Positions 14,401-25,482 of a DNA stretch of 64,000 nucleotides are shown piece by piece. Source of the stretch: Lithospermum erythrorhizon. Taxonomy: Eukaryota > Streptophyta > Magnoliopsida > Boraginales > Boraginaceae. The notes under the pieces are model-generated. The model saw only the letters and a list, made by a program, of their open reading frames with translations, was not told the origin of the DNA and searched no databases. Location of the stretch: contig JADFUC010000514.1 in NCBI GenBank assembly GCA_019722365.1, positions 888,107 through 952,106 of the forward strand, written 5' to 3'. A program made the position numbers and the translations under genes. Position 1 is the stretch's first letter, and every line of letters starts with the position of its first letter.

Positions 14401-14942
14401 AGGATCTTTTCTATAAATAGAACTGATGATATATATGATGAGGCAGAAATCATTGGTAAGAAGTGGGCATGTGCATGTTCTTGCATTTAGAATACATTTC
14501 TAAAGATTGAAATCTTGGATTTAATGCTCGTACATTATATATATGAGTGAAATTTATACGTAATGTAGTTAAATGAGGATGTGTCTTGGCAGGACTTGAC
14601 CTTCCCTTTAAATTATTTTAATACGATTTTATCGAAACTACATGGTACCGAGCCTCACAGCTAGCGTAAAAGTCACACTTCGGGCCTCATCCACGAAACT
14701 CAGAATGATTTTTTAGAGCAGTTAAAACTATACCAAAAATTCGATCTTTTAGGCAGCCTGCCATGCGATATCACTGATGTATTATTGTAGCAACAGTCCT
14801 GAACTAGTGCATACATTTCTGTACTTACGTGAAGAAGATAATAAGTGCACCCGATACATAAAACTCTGGATAAAAGTAATATAAATTCTGTATAATCTAA
14901 GTTTACCATACGAATCAAAATTTCGATTATTACTCCATTCGA
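11487..14942. other. ACR 3' region and intergenic DNA, no gene
   Basis: The first few hundred bases are probably the ACR 3' UTR; AATAAA-like signals occur near 11810. The rest is AT-rich with no supported gene. 13490-13515 contains a Stowaway-like right end (GGAAGGAGTAG) without a clear partner. The exact 9-mer TACGGAGTA occurs at 13003-13011. Confidence 0.45.
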
Positions 14943-15084
14943 GTTCAATATTACTGTAGAGAACATCGGATGGTCTAGTAGTTAGGAGGCAGGTAAAACT
15001 AGAGTCGCAGGTTCGGGTTTTCATTAAAAGGGGCGGTGGATGGGGTTTTAAAAAAAAAAAAAAAAAGTTGAATATTACTGTAGA
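14943..15084 (+). mobile_element. Short tRNA-derived SINE with 18-bp target duplication
   Basis: The body at 14961-15066 has a Pol III A box (TGGTCTAGTAGTTAGG), a B box (GGTTCGGGTTTTC) and a poly(A) tail at 15050-15066. It is flanked by an 18-bp direct repeat (14943-14960 and 15067-15084, GTTSAATATTACTGTAGA) with one mismatch. Long target duplications and an A tail are the marks of L1-type retroposition. At ~106 bp it is short for a plant SINE. Confidence 0.8.
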
Positions 15085-15385
15085 AGATAAGAATAATCTG
15101 TATAGATATTTTTAAGAACGAATTTCATGATTTATTTATCAAATCAGTGCTAAAGAATTCAACCTTTCCAAAATCAAGTACTAGTGTACACTGTACTACG
15201 GAGTACTTAGACACTGGAAAATGTGTCATTATTAAGAGTCATTTCTATAATTTTATCAGAACATATATGCTCTAATATAGATATAATCCAGTTCAACCTA
15301 GCTACAATAATACATCGAATGTGGTAATAAAATTGAGATCAATATAAACAAATACCTTTCAAAACAAATAATTGGAAATCGGTTA

Positions 15386-15639
15386 TACTCTTTTCTTTCC
15401 TAAAAGATTATCCACTTTTGATTTTTTGATAATTTCACTTTTTCAAGTTTAACCTTAAATATTTTTGTTTGTATTGTATAATATTTGATGAAAAATATAT
15501 TTGAAATGTATTTTTTATTGATACTAATTTCATAAAATATTACTCTGATACAAACAAAATATTTAAAGATTCAATTTGGAAAAGTAAAAGAAAGTATCAA
15601 AAGTCAAAGGTGAATAATCTTTTTTAGAAAGAAGGAGTA
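15386..15639. mobile_element. Stowaway-like MITE
   Basis: It starts TACTCTTTTCTTTCC and ends GAAAGAAGGAGTA, giving imperfect inverted ends flanked by TA. The interior matches 42031-42288 over most of its length, including TTTGATGAAAAATAT and a right-hand AAAGTGAATAATCTTT-type block. Non-autonomous Tc1/mariner class. Confidence 0.7.
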
Positions 15640-16406
15640 ATGACAAACTATAATGTCCCGACAATTTGGTATTAATATCTCACTCATTTGCACCAACAGT
15701 ATTATTGGGTTAGAGAACATGTGTTAGTAAGATAGAGGCATAAGCGAGTCGAATCCCTCTGAATCCGTTGAGGTTGAGGAGTTATTTCGACCTATTGAAC
15801 TTAAGGTTCGGCTCGATTCGAAATAATCGAGACAGATTTTGAGGTTTGAGTTCGGGTTCGATGTTCGAGGCGGAACACTTTGACGTCATTGACTAAGTAT
15901 ATTAAAAAAATTGAACCAAAATAATATTTAATTGAAACAATTGAACAAAAAAACTCAAATTGAAATCCTAAAATCAAAACCCAATTAAAATCCTAACTCA
16001 AATCGCAAAATTAAAGCCTAAGTGAACAAAAAAAAATCAAATTGAACAATTGAACTAAAAAATATCAAATTGAAATAAAAAATCAAAAGCTAATTTAAAT
16101 CTTGACTCAAATACTGAAATCAGAATATCAAATTAAATAACTAAATGAAATTTGAATTCCAAACCTTTAAATCTATCCAAACATCAAATAAATATACATG
16201 CATCACCCCCTTGGCCCCTTGTTATTCTTGTTGTCAAAATTGAGTTGAATTCATGAAGTAAAGACGAAAATAAATTTTGGAAATCTGAGTTAAGTTTGGT
16301 GTGTAGAAGGAGAGGAGGAGGGTGGGGAAGAAAGAAGTAATATCAAATCGGAAGAAATGGGTTTATTTGGGGGGTATGTGATCGGTGATCTAATGGAGTG
16401 ATGGGT
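15640..16406. repeat. Low-complexity and repeat DNA flanking the hAT element
   Basis: 15740-15880 contains TTCGGCTCGATTCGAAATAA-type sequence that is partly mirrored at 22040-22110, so an older element may enclose the hAT. 15905-16190 is a degenerate A-rich tandem array built on 'CAAATTGAAATCCTAAAATC'. No gene. Confidence 0.45.
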
Positions 16407-17754
16407 GTAACATGTAGACTGTCTTGAACCGGGCGCCCGATGGCATGTTCGGCGGGCCTAAGGCCCATAACGAACCCGGGGCGACCCGTTAAGGAATCTT
16501 GGGCCTATTGATTCGAGACACTGCGTGTATCGGGGGCCGGCGTGGCACCGTTTAATAAGCGGTGCCGCGTTGTTTGCAACGGCTTTTTTTTTCACTTTGC
16601 GCTAAGCGTCCCAACGTTTAGTACAACGTTGTACCATTGCCAACCCAATGACAATGAAAATTGATGACGAATTGAACTAATAAAATTTCTAATGAAATAA
16701 TGATTTATTAATAGTTCAAATAGATAGTTTAAGATACAATAAGCATTTTCTCACAACAATTATTATCATACAAATGGACAACAAAAATGATGCAATGATT
16801 ATGTTACGATTGAGTTCGTGGTGAAACCTAAAAGTTACAAAATTAAGCATTCTATGTTATGGCGTTTCCTCAAATTCATGCCATCCGTTAAGTAAACATG
16901 ATGTGTTTAGTCATCACATCCTTAGACTTTCCATTTTTCAATTTTGACATCATGAAACTTCGGCATCCATAGCTAGCTTACACTCACGGCTACAAAAGTT
17001 GACACGCTTCGAAGAAAGGTGGGGAGGTAGCACAGGCCTTCGGCGGATGATTCGCGATATTTTGAAAAACCTCTTACCGGCACTCCCTCACGGAATTCTT
17101 TCTCTTGAGGCATAGTAGACAATATGTTAATAGACAAATATAAATTGATTAAGTTAATGAGGTTGTGTTGATTATCGAACAGAAAAATGCTCTATTCATA
17201 TATCGAGAAAGAAAAAATGCTTTCTAATCAGCACTGCGACCAAGCGGTGCAGCGTTTGAGTGCCAGCGGCTATCTAGGCATTTTTTGTACTAAACATGGT
17301 ACTGCCGTTTGGTCGACAAGTACCACGTTGGATCCCAAGCGGCAAATTTATCAACGGCTACAAATAAATGCTGGCTACTCTTAAGGAGGTGCGTGGTACG
17401 TTGATCAAGCAGTACCGTGTTTATTCTCTGAGAAAAAATAGGGATCGCGCCCAAAAGCGGAGAGCCATGTAGGGGAAGCTCTATAAAGGGGTCAAGAGAC
17501 CATTCTTCATTTCTCACAACTCATAATCATTTCTAAGCAATTACAATACTCATTACTTATTTTTTTTATTGAAGTCTAAGGATTCGTCGAGTCCTAAAGG
17601 ATTCATATAAAATCGTAAGGGTTGTTAGATTTGCATCTCGATTCGGTATTATCTATCGTCGTTTTTTATAGTTGTGCTATTTGTTTTCTTCTATATTAAT
17701 GACATCAAAACATAATTTTGGTAAAATTGTCAAAGTGATATTGGTAGTGCTAGT

Positions 17755-18975
17755 ATGCCTAATGATTTTGTTAATCTAGAGGATGATAATCAAATGGATG
17801 AATTACCCGTAATTAACTCTCAATCTAGTGCTACGGATAATACTAGTGAAAGGAAAAAAACGTCATGGATTTGACAATATTTTGTGGCCGACCGTGAAAA
17901 TCAAAGGGCAACTTGTAGAGATTGTAAGAGAGCTCTATCATGGAAAACGGGTAGGGGTAAAGGAGGAACCGGTCATCTTGCTATAGACACTTTATTAAAG
18001 TCGTAAGATCACTAAGGATGTCGGTTGAGGTGGTACACAAGGAATGATTAATACCCAAACCGGCGGTAACTTTTTTTTTTTTTAATATTTTGGCTTATAG
18101 GATGGAAACTATGAAATTTGTAATCGGTAGTTCTTTGCCTTTTAATCATTGTGATGGATGGCGTTTCACTAATTGGATTAAAAAAGTCGTTAATCCCCGA
18201 GCTAACCGTATCCAAAAGTATGCTTCTTTCTGACGTATGCTTTTAAATATTTTAAAAATCAAAGAGCTCTTCTAGGTGCAACCCTTTCGACTTTGCCTTA
18301 TAAAATGTGTTTGACTAGTGATATTGGTGTCTTTTGGATTTTGATATAATGTGTGTAACATGCCATTGGATTGATAAAGATTGGATTTTACAAAGGAGAA
18401 TTATTTATTTTAGATCAATTGCTAAACATAACAATATTCAAATTGTTGAAGGTATACTCGTATGTGCCGAAGATTACAAATGTATGAATAAGATTGCTTC
18501 AATTTCATTTGATAATGCCTCCGCTAATAACGTTTCAATTGAAAAATTAAAGATGTCAATTAAACCGGATTTTAGTGAACTTTTTCACGTTAGATGTTTA
18601 TGTCACGTCCTTCAATTAGTAGCTAAAGATGGAATAAAAGTTGTTTGGAATGATTTTATTTTACCAATTAAGTAAAGACACGTTAATTTGTTGTTAATGG
18701 GGGGTAAGAAAGTATGAATATAAAAAATTGGTTGGGCTTCCGGTAAAGTTTAGGAAATTAATTTTGGATTGTGAAACTAGATGAAACTCAACTTACGATC
18801 TACTAGTTCATGCATATATATATATAAAGAAGAAATCACAACATTTTATGAGAAGCATGCTCCGGTTAGTGAATATTATGTGCCGCTTACATATAGTAAT
18901 TGGAAATATATTTTAACTTCACAAACCAAATTTCTCTCAATTCAATCCTCAACTCTCATCCAAATCATCTATTAA
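17755..18975 (+). pseudogene. hAT transposase pseudogene (BED zinc finger, RICESLEEPER-like)
   Basis: From the ATG at 17755 an acidic N terminus leads to TSWI, a TGA stop, then a BED-type zinc finger. Its residues include DRENQRATCRDCKRALSW and a later GGTGHLA, i.e. the CxxC...H pattern. After a TAA at ~18004, the frame resumes with FVIGSSLPF...FTNWI around 18115-18180. Next comes an open stretch at 18334-18675 with CVTCHWIDKDWILQRRI and SFDNASANNV, the catalytic-core region of plant hAT transposases. A further piece at 18760-18975 (LDCETR-stop-NSTYDLLV) matches the TRWNSTY motif. The C-terminal dimerisation domain is not found. Several stops and frameshifts make it non-functional. Confidence 0.8.
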
Positions 18976-19023
18976 ACATATTCAAGTACACTAAATCATC
19001 AAATTAAACTCCAATTTACAATA

Positions 19024-20210
19024 ATGAAACCAAAAAGAAATCAAAAGCAAAAAGAAATTGTTCAAGATGAAGAAGTTGCAGCGGGAGAAGTCGTAGAACA
19101 AGACCCGGCCAAGCACTCCACCGTGTCCATGACAAGGGGCCGAGGTCGAGGCGAAGGATCAGCTACTACAATGTGCAGTGGGATTATTACTTGATCATGG
19201 GAAATTATGGAGTAGTGGTAGTACATTATTTCGGTTATTAGTAGATGCAAATGTTCAATTATTTGCATCTTTTATAGTGATTAGTACCCGAGATAGTTTT
19301 CAGATTTCATCACACACACTTAGGGTTACTTATACCAATGGGTATCTTGTGTAATTGCTTGATAAATGGCGTCCGTGGTAGTATCACGGAGATAATTTAG
19401 TTAGGGGTATTGGGTTTGCATAGGAAGGGATTCCGTGATTATAACGAAAGGGGGTGGTGTAGTAATTGACTTGATTGGTTGAATAATTGTGCCATTCTTA
19501 ACAATGACCGTATAGCTAAGAGCGCATCCCAGCCTATAGTATAATTTGAGCGGCCTTCAAAAGTTTGTTTTGGAAAGGTAGTTCAAGATCCTTTGCCAGC
19601 GCTAATAGTCGGCGTCGGAACTTACTTTCGTAAATGCTTTTTTGTTACGTGGAGCTATTGTGGTTAATTTGCCACATATGATGCTACAACATATCAAATA
19701 TCAAAAAAACAAGCTTCCACATCAATATGGGATGATACTCTCCCATTTGTTGTCAAGGTGTCCCCGTTTTAGAAAATCAACAAATGATACAATGTGAGAG
19801 GGACACTATGATAGGAAGACAATCGATGCTTGTCCAGGGGTTGTATATGTGGGAGGGTGAGTTGCTTGCTAAGTGGGAAGTTTTTGAGAGATTTGAGTTC
19901 CGGAGGATGATGTGTAGTGGATTCAGCGAGCGGGGGTCAGCCATGGATCATCCGATCGAGCTTTCCTAGAGTCAAATAGAAATCAAACCTCTTCGCCATA
20001 TTCGGTGAGAAGAGAGCGAGAGATGCAAGGAATGAGGCTTAGGATAGATCGATACGTGACGATGCAGGTTGAGGATATGAGGTTGATCATGCAGGGGATG
20101 CCACCGCGACCACAATCACCGCAGTTAATCGTCAAGAAGATGATAATGAAGAGGATGACAATTGGAGGAGATGACATGTACTTTGATACTCGAACAATTA
20201 TTTTATGACA
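19024..20210 (+). pseudogene. Gag-like or captured coding remnant inside the hAT
   Basis: A new ATG at 19024 follows a leader-like, C/A-rich stretch and opens MKPKRNQKQKEIVQDEEVAA, running to a stop near 19190. Farther on, around 19610-19775, the + strand encodes LTFVNAFLLRG followed by a LPHQYGMILSHLL block. This resembles the plant 'putative transposon protein' domain that often accompanies gag-like genes. The two parts are in different frames with many stops. It is not part of a normal hAT transposase. The family assignment is tentative. Confidence 0.35.
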
Positions 20211-20763
20211 TGTACTTTCAATTCCAAGAAACAATTATAGTTCTTCGTGTACTTCAATACTCTCATAAAAATTTAGTTTTTATGTGATTGTGTTGTCGCT
20301 GTCGATGATTTCAAACATTTTAGTTTTATTTTCGACGTAATACTTTGGATTCTCAAACATTTTTTAGATTGTGTTGTTGCCTGTCAGTGATTTCAGTTTA
20401 CGTTATTTGTTAATTGTTTATGGTGTTTAATTTCTATTATTTTTTGCAACATTTATGTGTTAAACGTTTCCACGTTTGTCCTAAACGTTGCCACGTTTAT
20501 GCCAGGGTACTTACAGAATACATAATGTCTTTATTGCAGTATTTTGTAGTAGCGGTGGCGCGTTTAATATAAGCGTTACCCGCGTTTAATCGGTGAAATA
20601 TGTGATCTGCAGCTTTTTTGTGTGTTAAGTAATTTAGCACGTTTATTTGTTTACGTTTGTTAAAGGGCGAGACTCCGGGCAGACATTGGCGAATACCCAC
20701 CGAATATTCGGTGGGCTCGGGCCGGGCTAGGGCACAGGGCCCAATCCACCGGCCCCCACGTCT

Positions 20764-21762
20764 TGTTGGAAATCAATGAGGTGATTCCATTTTATTGTGT
20801 CGTTGAGACAATTGTGTATCGATTCATTTATCGAGTGCAGTTGAAGTAAGTTACGGGAACTTAGTGTTCGCCTTAGTAATTGTATATTACTAGTGTGGAG
20901 TTCTCATGATAATTTAAGGGATTATGAGCGGTGCTAGATGCTACTCATTAATCGTTACCAGCCGTAGTAATTGAGTCGATTATTATTATTATCTGGCTTC
21001 TTATTATCTGAGTACAGAAGGCCTTGTCTGATGATATTCGAGATAATATTTCATGAATGAAATTAAGCGAGACTTGTATGTTGAAATGTATCTCTCGATA
21101 TTTATATATTTAATCGAATATATGTTGATGAACATCAATTGGTTAAACTTGCAAGTTTAATCAATTAAGCAATTAAAGTGTTGAATAACTTGATAAGTTG
21201 TTAGGTAGTGACTCATTAGTATTTTTGATTGACTTGGTTAATTAAATAGAACAACTCACTAGTAACTCATTATTTAATTAGAGTTTCATAGCGATCTAAT
21301 TAAGTTAACGAGAGATTAAGCGATTTCTTAACAAGTTGCTTGAATGGAATTTGGGACTTGGTATTATTTAAATAGTGGATTAGGTTTTCATGAAATAAGA
21401 ATCATAAAAACCTCCACCCCCCTCCAAATAGCCGCCTCTTTGGTGAATTGGAAGAGTTTTCTCTTCGATATTCTCATTCATCTTCAAACTCTAGCAAGTT
21501 CAAATTATAGGATTCGTTTCCCTCTTGGAATTGTGTGCGATACAGAAGGCGTCGTTTCGGTGTTAACAAAGCATTGGAAGGATTTCGAGGGGCTTTCACG
21601 AGGTCTACCGTGAGGATTTGGGTTGAGTCGCTTCCGTTGAAGAATGTAAGTTCGTATTCATACATTTATATTTTTGTTTAGATTAATATATACATTAATT
21701 TGAGGATCGGGATATATGAATTGGTGTTTATCACGCGAATAAATTCATACTAGATTCTAACA
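20764..21762 (+). mobile_element. Probable solo LTR (copia-like) inside the hAT
   Basis: A 999-bp block starts TGTTGGAA and ends TTCTAACA, the TG...CA inverted ends of plant copia LTRs. It interrupts the GC-rich 3' subterminal region of the hAT. The interior is AT-rich with an LTR-like 3' half. I see no clean 5-bp target duplication (CGTCT left, CATCC right), so this is a reading from ends and context. The ORF at 21344-21613 has no recognisable domain. Confidence 0.55.
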
Positions 21763-21906
21763 CATCCGTCCCATTCTTGATGGGCGGGGGCGTTCGTGGG
21801 CGAGGAGAATTGGGCGGGGCGAATTCGGAACCGGGCTTGTAGAGGCCGGACGGCCCAGACTGACCCGCTTTGAGAGTGCAGTTCGTTAGAGAGGTCTAGT
21901 AACATG

Positions 21907-22263
21907 TAATATGTAATGGGGGGTGCTAGGTTGGTTTAATAAGTTTTGGGCTTTAAGGGTTGGGGTAATGGGAGTAATGGACTAAAGATTAAAGGTATTA
22001 AGGCGTTTGGGCTAGGGGAGGTTTAATTATTTGAGCCATTGTTAACCCAAAATCGAGCCGAGCTTTTTCGAACCTATTCGAAGCGATTAGCGATATGGAT
22101 TTTAAAACATTCGACTCTATGTTTGATCTTTAATTAGGCATAGAATCAGTATTTTGGCTTGAATACCACGATGAAGAACCTTGGGTTCATTTACAACCCT
22201 TAATTACAAATAGCTAACTTGAACATATTATTGTAGCCCTTTTCCAGAGTCTCAGTGCCATCC
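21907..22263. repeat. Repeat DNA right of the hAT
   Basis: No gene. 22040-22110 carries CGAGCCGAG...TTCGAACCTATTCGAAGCG, which partly mirrors 15790-15850 and may belong to an older element into which the hAT jumped. Confidence 0.35.
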
Positions 22264-22341
22264 GTAAGATTTGTAGTATAGTATGGTGAGTATTCCCGCA
22301 CAGCCACTTGGGTGACTAAGGTTCGATCCCCGGCAACGGCG
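22264..22341 (+). pseudogene. tRNA-Asp-derived pseudogene
   Basis: The 3' half GGTTCGATCCCCGGCAACGG and the segment TGGTGAGTATTCCCGC match plant nuclear tRNA-Asp(GTC). The 5' acceptor strand does not pair with CAACGGC, and the anticodon arm is altered (CCCGC...TTGGG, with no GTC). No A tail follows, so I favour a tRNA pseudogene over a SINE. Confidence 0.65.
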
Positions 22342-23251
22342 TATTGTTATATATTTTGCTTCTTTCGTTTCCTTTGTAAGCAACTATTCTCCTCTCCTCC
22401 CCCCCTCACTCTCCAGACACACACAAAGGGGTAAAAGTCGGTGGGGAAAATCTACCATCTATGGCAGAAGTCGAGCGACAATGATAACTCGGACGAGTTT
22501 GAAATACGGAGTACTTTGCACTGAGCTTATTGTATATTAACATTTGATAGTTGTATGATGCAAGAACTAATGTTGATTCACTTTACCCAAAGAGTACTCT
22601 CCTAGCCTCAGAAGGCAACACAGATTCCTACTATCTCTGAGATGTCTGGAAGTCAAATTCCAGGTTCTAAGAAATATGTTTGTGGATAGGAGATCAATAT
22701 GAACATTTAAAAAATGCCTTCCCATATACTGAAAATGGTGTACGTTCAACAGATAACGTCGCCGGTGAAGCACTAGAACGGAAAGGACAGTGCAACTAAT
22801 AGCTTGGCATCATATTACACAAAATGGAAATAAAACGATTCAAGCCAATCCAAAAAATGTAAATAAAAATAGTCAAGCAAGCTAGAGCCACCGGCTCGTC
22901 TCAGATTGCTAGCAGGGTTACCATTTAAGTGAAATTCTTGGTTATCTGAAGCATAGACATTGAGAAGCACCATGGAATGAGCATGGCTAGTTGTATAATT
23001 AAACCAATGAAGGCACAAGCTATATAACTGTGTACATAGCTTTGACTCTTGCAGAATCTCAATTCTAACATACAAAAATGGATAATTCCTTCATATATAA
23101 TGTGTATCTTTTAATATTTATGTTACATGATCAAGGACGAATATTGATGATCAAAGTTGTTAAAGGAAATGTGGGACATAAACTTTTGCAAAATAATTTT
23201 TTAATAAAAAATAGTGCTTCGTACAAAATAATGACAAGATGTGCATGCGTC
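22342..23251 (-). other. 3' flank and probable 3' UTR of the SPIRAL1-like gene
   Basis: No independent gene. The part nearest 23251 is likely the 3' UTR of the SPIRAL1-like transcript. The 9-mer TACGGAGTA occurs at 22505-22513. The short - strand ORFs at 22567-23075 have no recognisable domains. Confidence 0.4.
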
Positions 23252-23887
23252 TTAATTGCTTCCATCACCGAAGAGGTACCCTAATGAAGATCCACCGCCA
23301 GGCGCAGCATGGACCTTAGTTGATGGGCGATCCTGCACAGAGAATAACTATGGTAAAGGTAACTGACTACATAATATTACCTTAGTTATTATGAACAGAA
23401 CAGCATAACGATATGAGAGCAGATGGGGAATTAAATAAAGTCATCAATCAAGCAAATAAGCAATGAGGCAAATTTCTAGTTTACATTCCATATACTACAC
23501 ATATAATAACAATCAACCATATGTACAAAATAAACAAAAGTTATCCAATAATTTAATGATATACTCCGTAACAATTGTTACCTAAAAAAGGTCAGAGCAA
23601 TAGAATAAAGGAATGTCACATACCGAGATATAATTGGTACTCTTCCCATCAGCTCCGAAGTGGTTATTTGCAGAACCACTTTGAATACCAGCAGGAATCT
23701 GCTTAGTAATATCTACTGCCTGAGTGGCTTTAGGCATGGGAGGAGGGTCGTTACTTACAACCTGGCGGGCCTGATTTTTGTTTGAAGCAGGCTGAGCAGC
23801 AATTGTAGTAGGGTTTGGAGATTCTCCACTTCCAAACAAGTAACCCAGTGAACTTTGTCCTCCGCCTGCACTCACGCCACGACCCAT
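23252..23887 (-). CDS. SP1L: SPIRAL1-like microtubule-associated protein
   Basis: Two coding exons on the - strand: 23887-23624 (88 codons) and 23332-23252 (26 codons plus TAA), joined through a GT-AG intron in phase 0. The product is 114 aa, the usual size for the family. The N terminus MGRGVSAGGGQSSLGYLFG and the C terminus APGGGSSLGYLFGDGSN carry the paired GGG-x-SSLGYLFG motifs. The middle has the conserved ITKQIPAGIQ and NNHF segments, followed by DRPSTKVHAAPGG. SPIRAL1 proteins are plant-specific; they bind cortical microtubules and control directional cell expansion, so mutants twist. This copy looks complete. Which paralogue it is cannot be settled by eye; the neighbourhood suggests SPIRAL1 itself. 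Confidence 0.93.
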
Positions 23888-25200
23888 TTCTACTTGCCTC
23901 AGAATAACTGTACTTATTACAATGCAGGGCAGATCACATTAGTTACTCAGTTACTCCGTATTTAACATGCATGGACTAATGAGTATTTAAGGTAATACTC
24001 TTCATGTATCTAAATAGATGATGTTTTAGCCGCACGACTATTAAGGTATGGCTGTTGATTCTTTTAGACTAATAAGAATAATATCATTAGTCTTCTGGAG
24101 ACTGTGCATAAGATTCAAATTAATTATCCTTAATAGTTGTGCACTAGGCAAAAACATAAACTATTAAGATACAAAGAGGGAGCATCAAGCAATTAACACT
24201 GTAAGGAGTCATGCTAAACTTTCATAAATTGGTGACATGAGACCTTAAAGAAGACCTATCCACTAATTCGTACCGAAAAAAAAAATTACTCCATGTTCTA
24301 TTAGCATTTAAACCTCGATTAGATTCTCGGTCTCTATAGATTAGTCATTCTAATAATCCATAATGAACAGAAAAACAAAATACTCATAAATTGTGCATAA
24401 TCTACCAACACAATCACAAGCACAATGAGGATATATCCTACCAAATTACTCTCTCAAACTAAATTTAAAAGTCTGCAGAATCTAGACATAGAAGACTTGC
24501 ATTTGATTTTCAGTGATGGACAAAGATTCTAATAGCTCAATTGGGTACCCAAAATCTCAACTTTACACATACAAGCAAAATTATCCAAATAAATATAAAG
24601 ATACAATCTTTATCATAAATAAGCAATACCCTTTAAACTAAATCATCAGTAGTGCACAAACATATAAATAAACAATCAAATGTCCTAAAAATCAATTAAT
24701 TTACAATTCTTGAAAATTGAAAGTCTGCAGAATCTAGACATAGAAATTTTCACAGTGATGGACAAATATTCTATAAATAAGCTCAATTGAGTACCCAAGT
24801 TCTGAACTTTACACATTTAAGCAAACTAATATCCAAGTAAATATAAAGATCCATTCTTTATCATAAATAAGCAATACCATTTAAACCAAACCATGTTTAA
24901 AATCATCAGTTGTGTACATAAATAAATATTCAAATGTCCTAAAAATAAATGCATTTACCATTCTTGAAAATTGAAAATAAATATAAAGATCCAATCTTTA
25001 TCATAAATGAACAATACCCTTTAAACCAAATCATGTTTAAAGTAATCAGTAGTGCATAAATACATAAATAAACAATGAAATGTAATAAAAACAAATGCAT
25101 TTACAATTCTTGAAAAATTGAAAAAAGAGAGTTGTAGAGACAATCATTACAGTGAATTCTTGCAGATCAGATCTTGCGTTTATGGTAAGAACGAAGAGAC
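23888..25200 (-). promoter_or_regulatory. Probable 5' leader with intron of the SPIRAL1-like gene
   Basis: Read on the - strand, 25200-25120 is pyrimidine-rich and leader-like, and AG sites stand a few bases before the ATG at 23887. A 5' UTR intron filling most of this interval is plausible. It contains the repeats at 24471-25130 and two copies of the 9-mer TACTCCGTA (23562-23570, just inside the coding-exon flank, and 23952-23960). Splice sites for the leader are not certain. Confidence 0.35.
24471..25130. repeat. Three-copy degenerate tandem repeat in the SPIRAL1-like leader region
   Basis: GTCTGCAGAATCTAGACATA begins at 24471 and again at 24723 (period ~252). The block AAATATAAAGATMCAATCTT begins near 24591, 24839 and 24979 (periods 248 and 140). 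The third copy lacks about 108 bp of the unit's left part. Each copy ends in ACAATTCTTGAAAATTG. Confidence 0.8.
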
Positions 25201-25300
25201 TGAGTGAGAATATGCAATTTGGTGAAATATGAAAGGGATTTTGTTAGGTTGTGAAATAATATAGAGGATACAAAGTATTAGAGCTCGATTAATGATTTTT

Positions 25301-25482
25301 TACTCCCTTCATCCCAAATTCCAAATTATATGTCCAATTTTCCTAAAATATAAATTATAAAATTGGTTTTACTTTAGTTTAAATTTGTGGAGAAAAAATG
25401 AAATATTGTGAGATGAATTTGAATTTTTTTAAAATTTTTGAATAAAATTAAAGTGGCCAAACAATTTAGGATGGAGGGAGTA
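25301..25482. mobile_element. Stowaway MITE
   Basis: TACTCCCTTCATCCCAAAT at the left and TTAGGATGGAGGGAGTA at the right form terminal inverted repeats with a TA target duplication, the classic Stowaway end sequence. About 182 bp, AT-rich, non-coding. It sits just upstream of the SPIRAL1-like gene's probable promoter. Confidence 0.85.

Larger units (their letters stand above)
16407..21906 (+). mobile_element. hAT-superfamily DNA transposon with perfect 8-bp TSD
   Basis: The target duplication GTAACATG occurs at 16407-16414 and again at 21899-21906. Between them, the element starts TAGACTGTCTTGAAC and its other end reads TAGACCTCTCTAACGAAC in reverse complement, which gives imperfect terminal inverted repeats. 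Both subterminal zones are strikingly GC-rich (16430-16560; 20690-20760 and 21780-21870), unlike the AT-rich surroundings. Inside are a decayed BED-finger hAT transposase, a second gag-like coding remnant and a probable solo LTR. An 8-bp duplication plus BED/hAT transposase sequence is diagnostic of hAT. Confidence 0.85.

Noticed and set aside
21344..21613. 89-codon ORF in the solo LTR
   Set aside because: No domain, and its position inside a probable LTR explains it.
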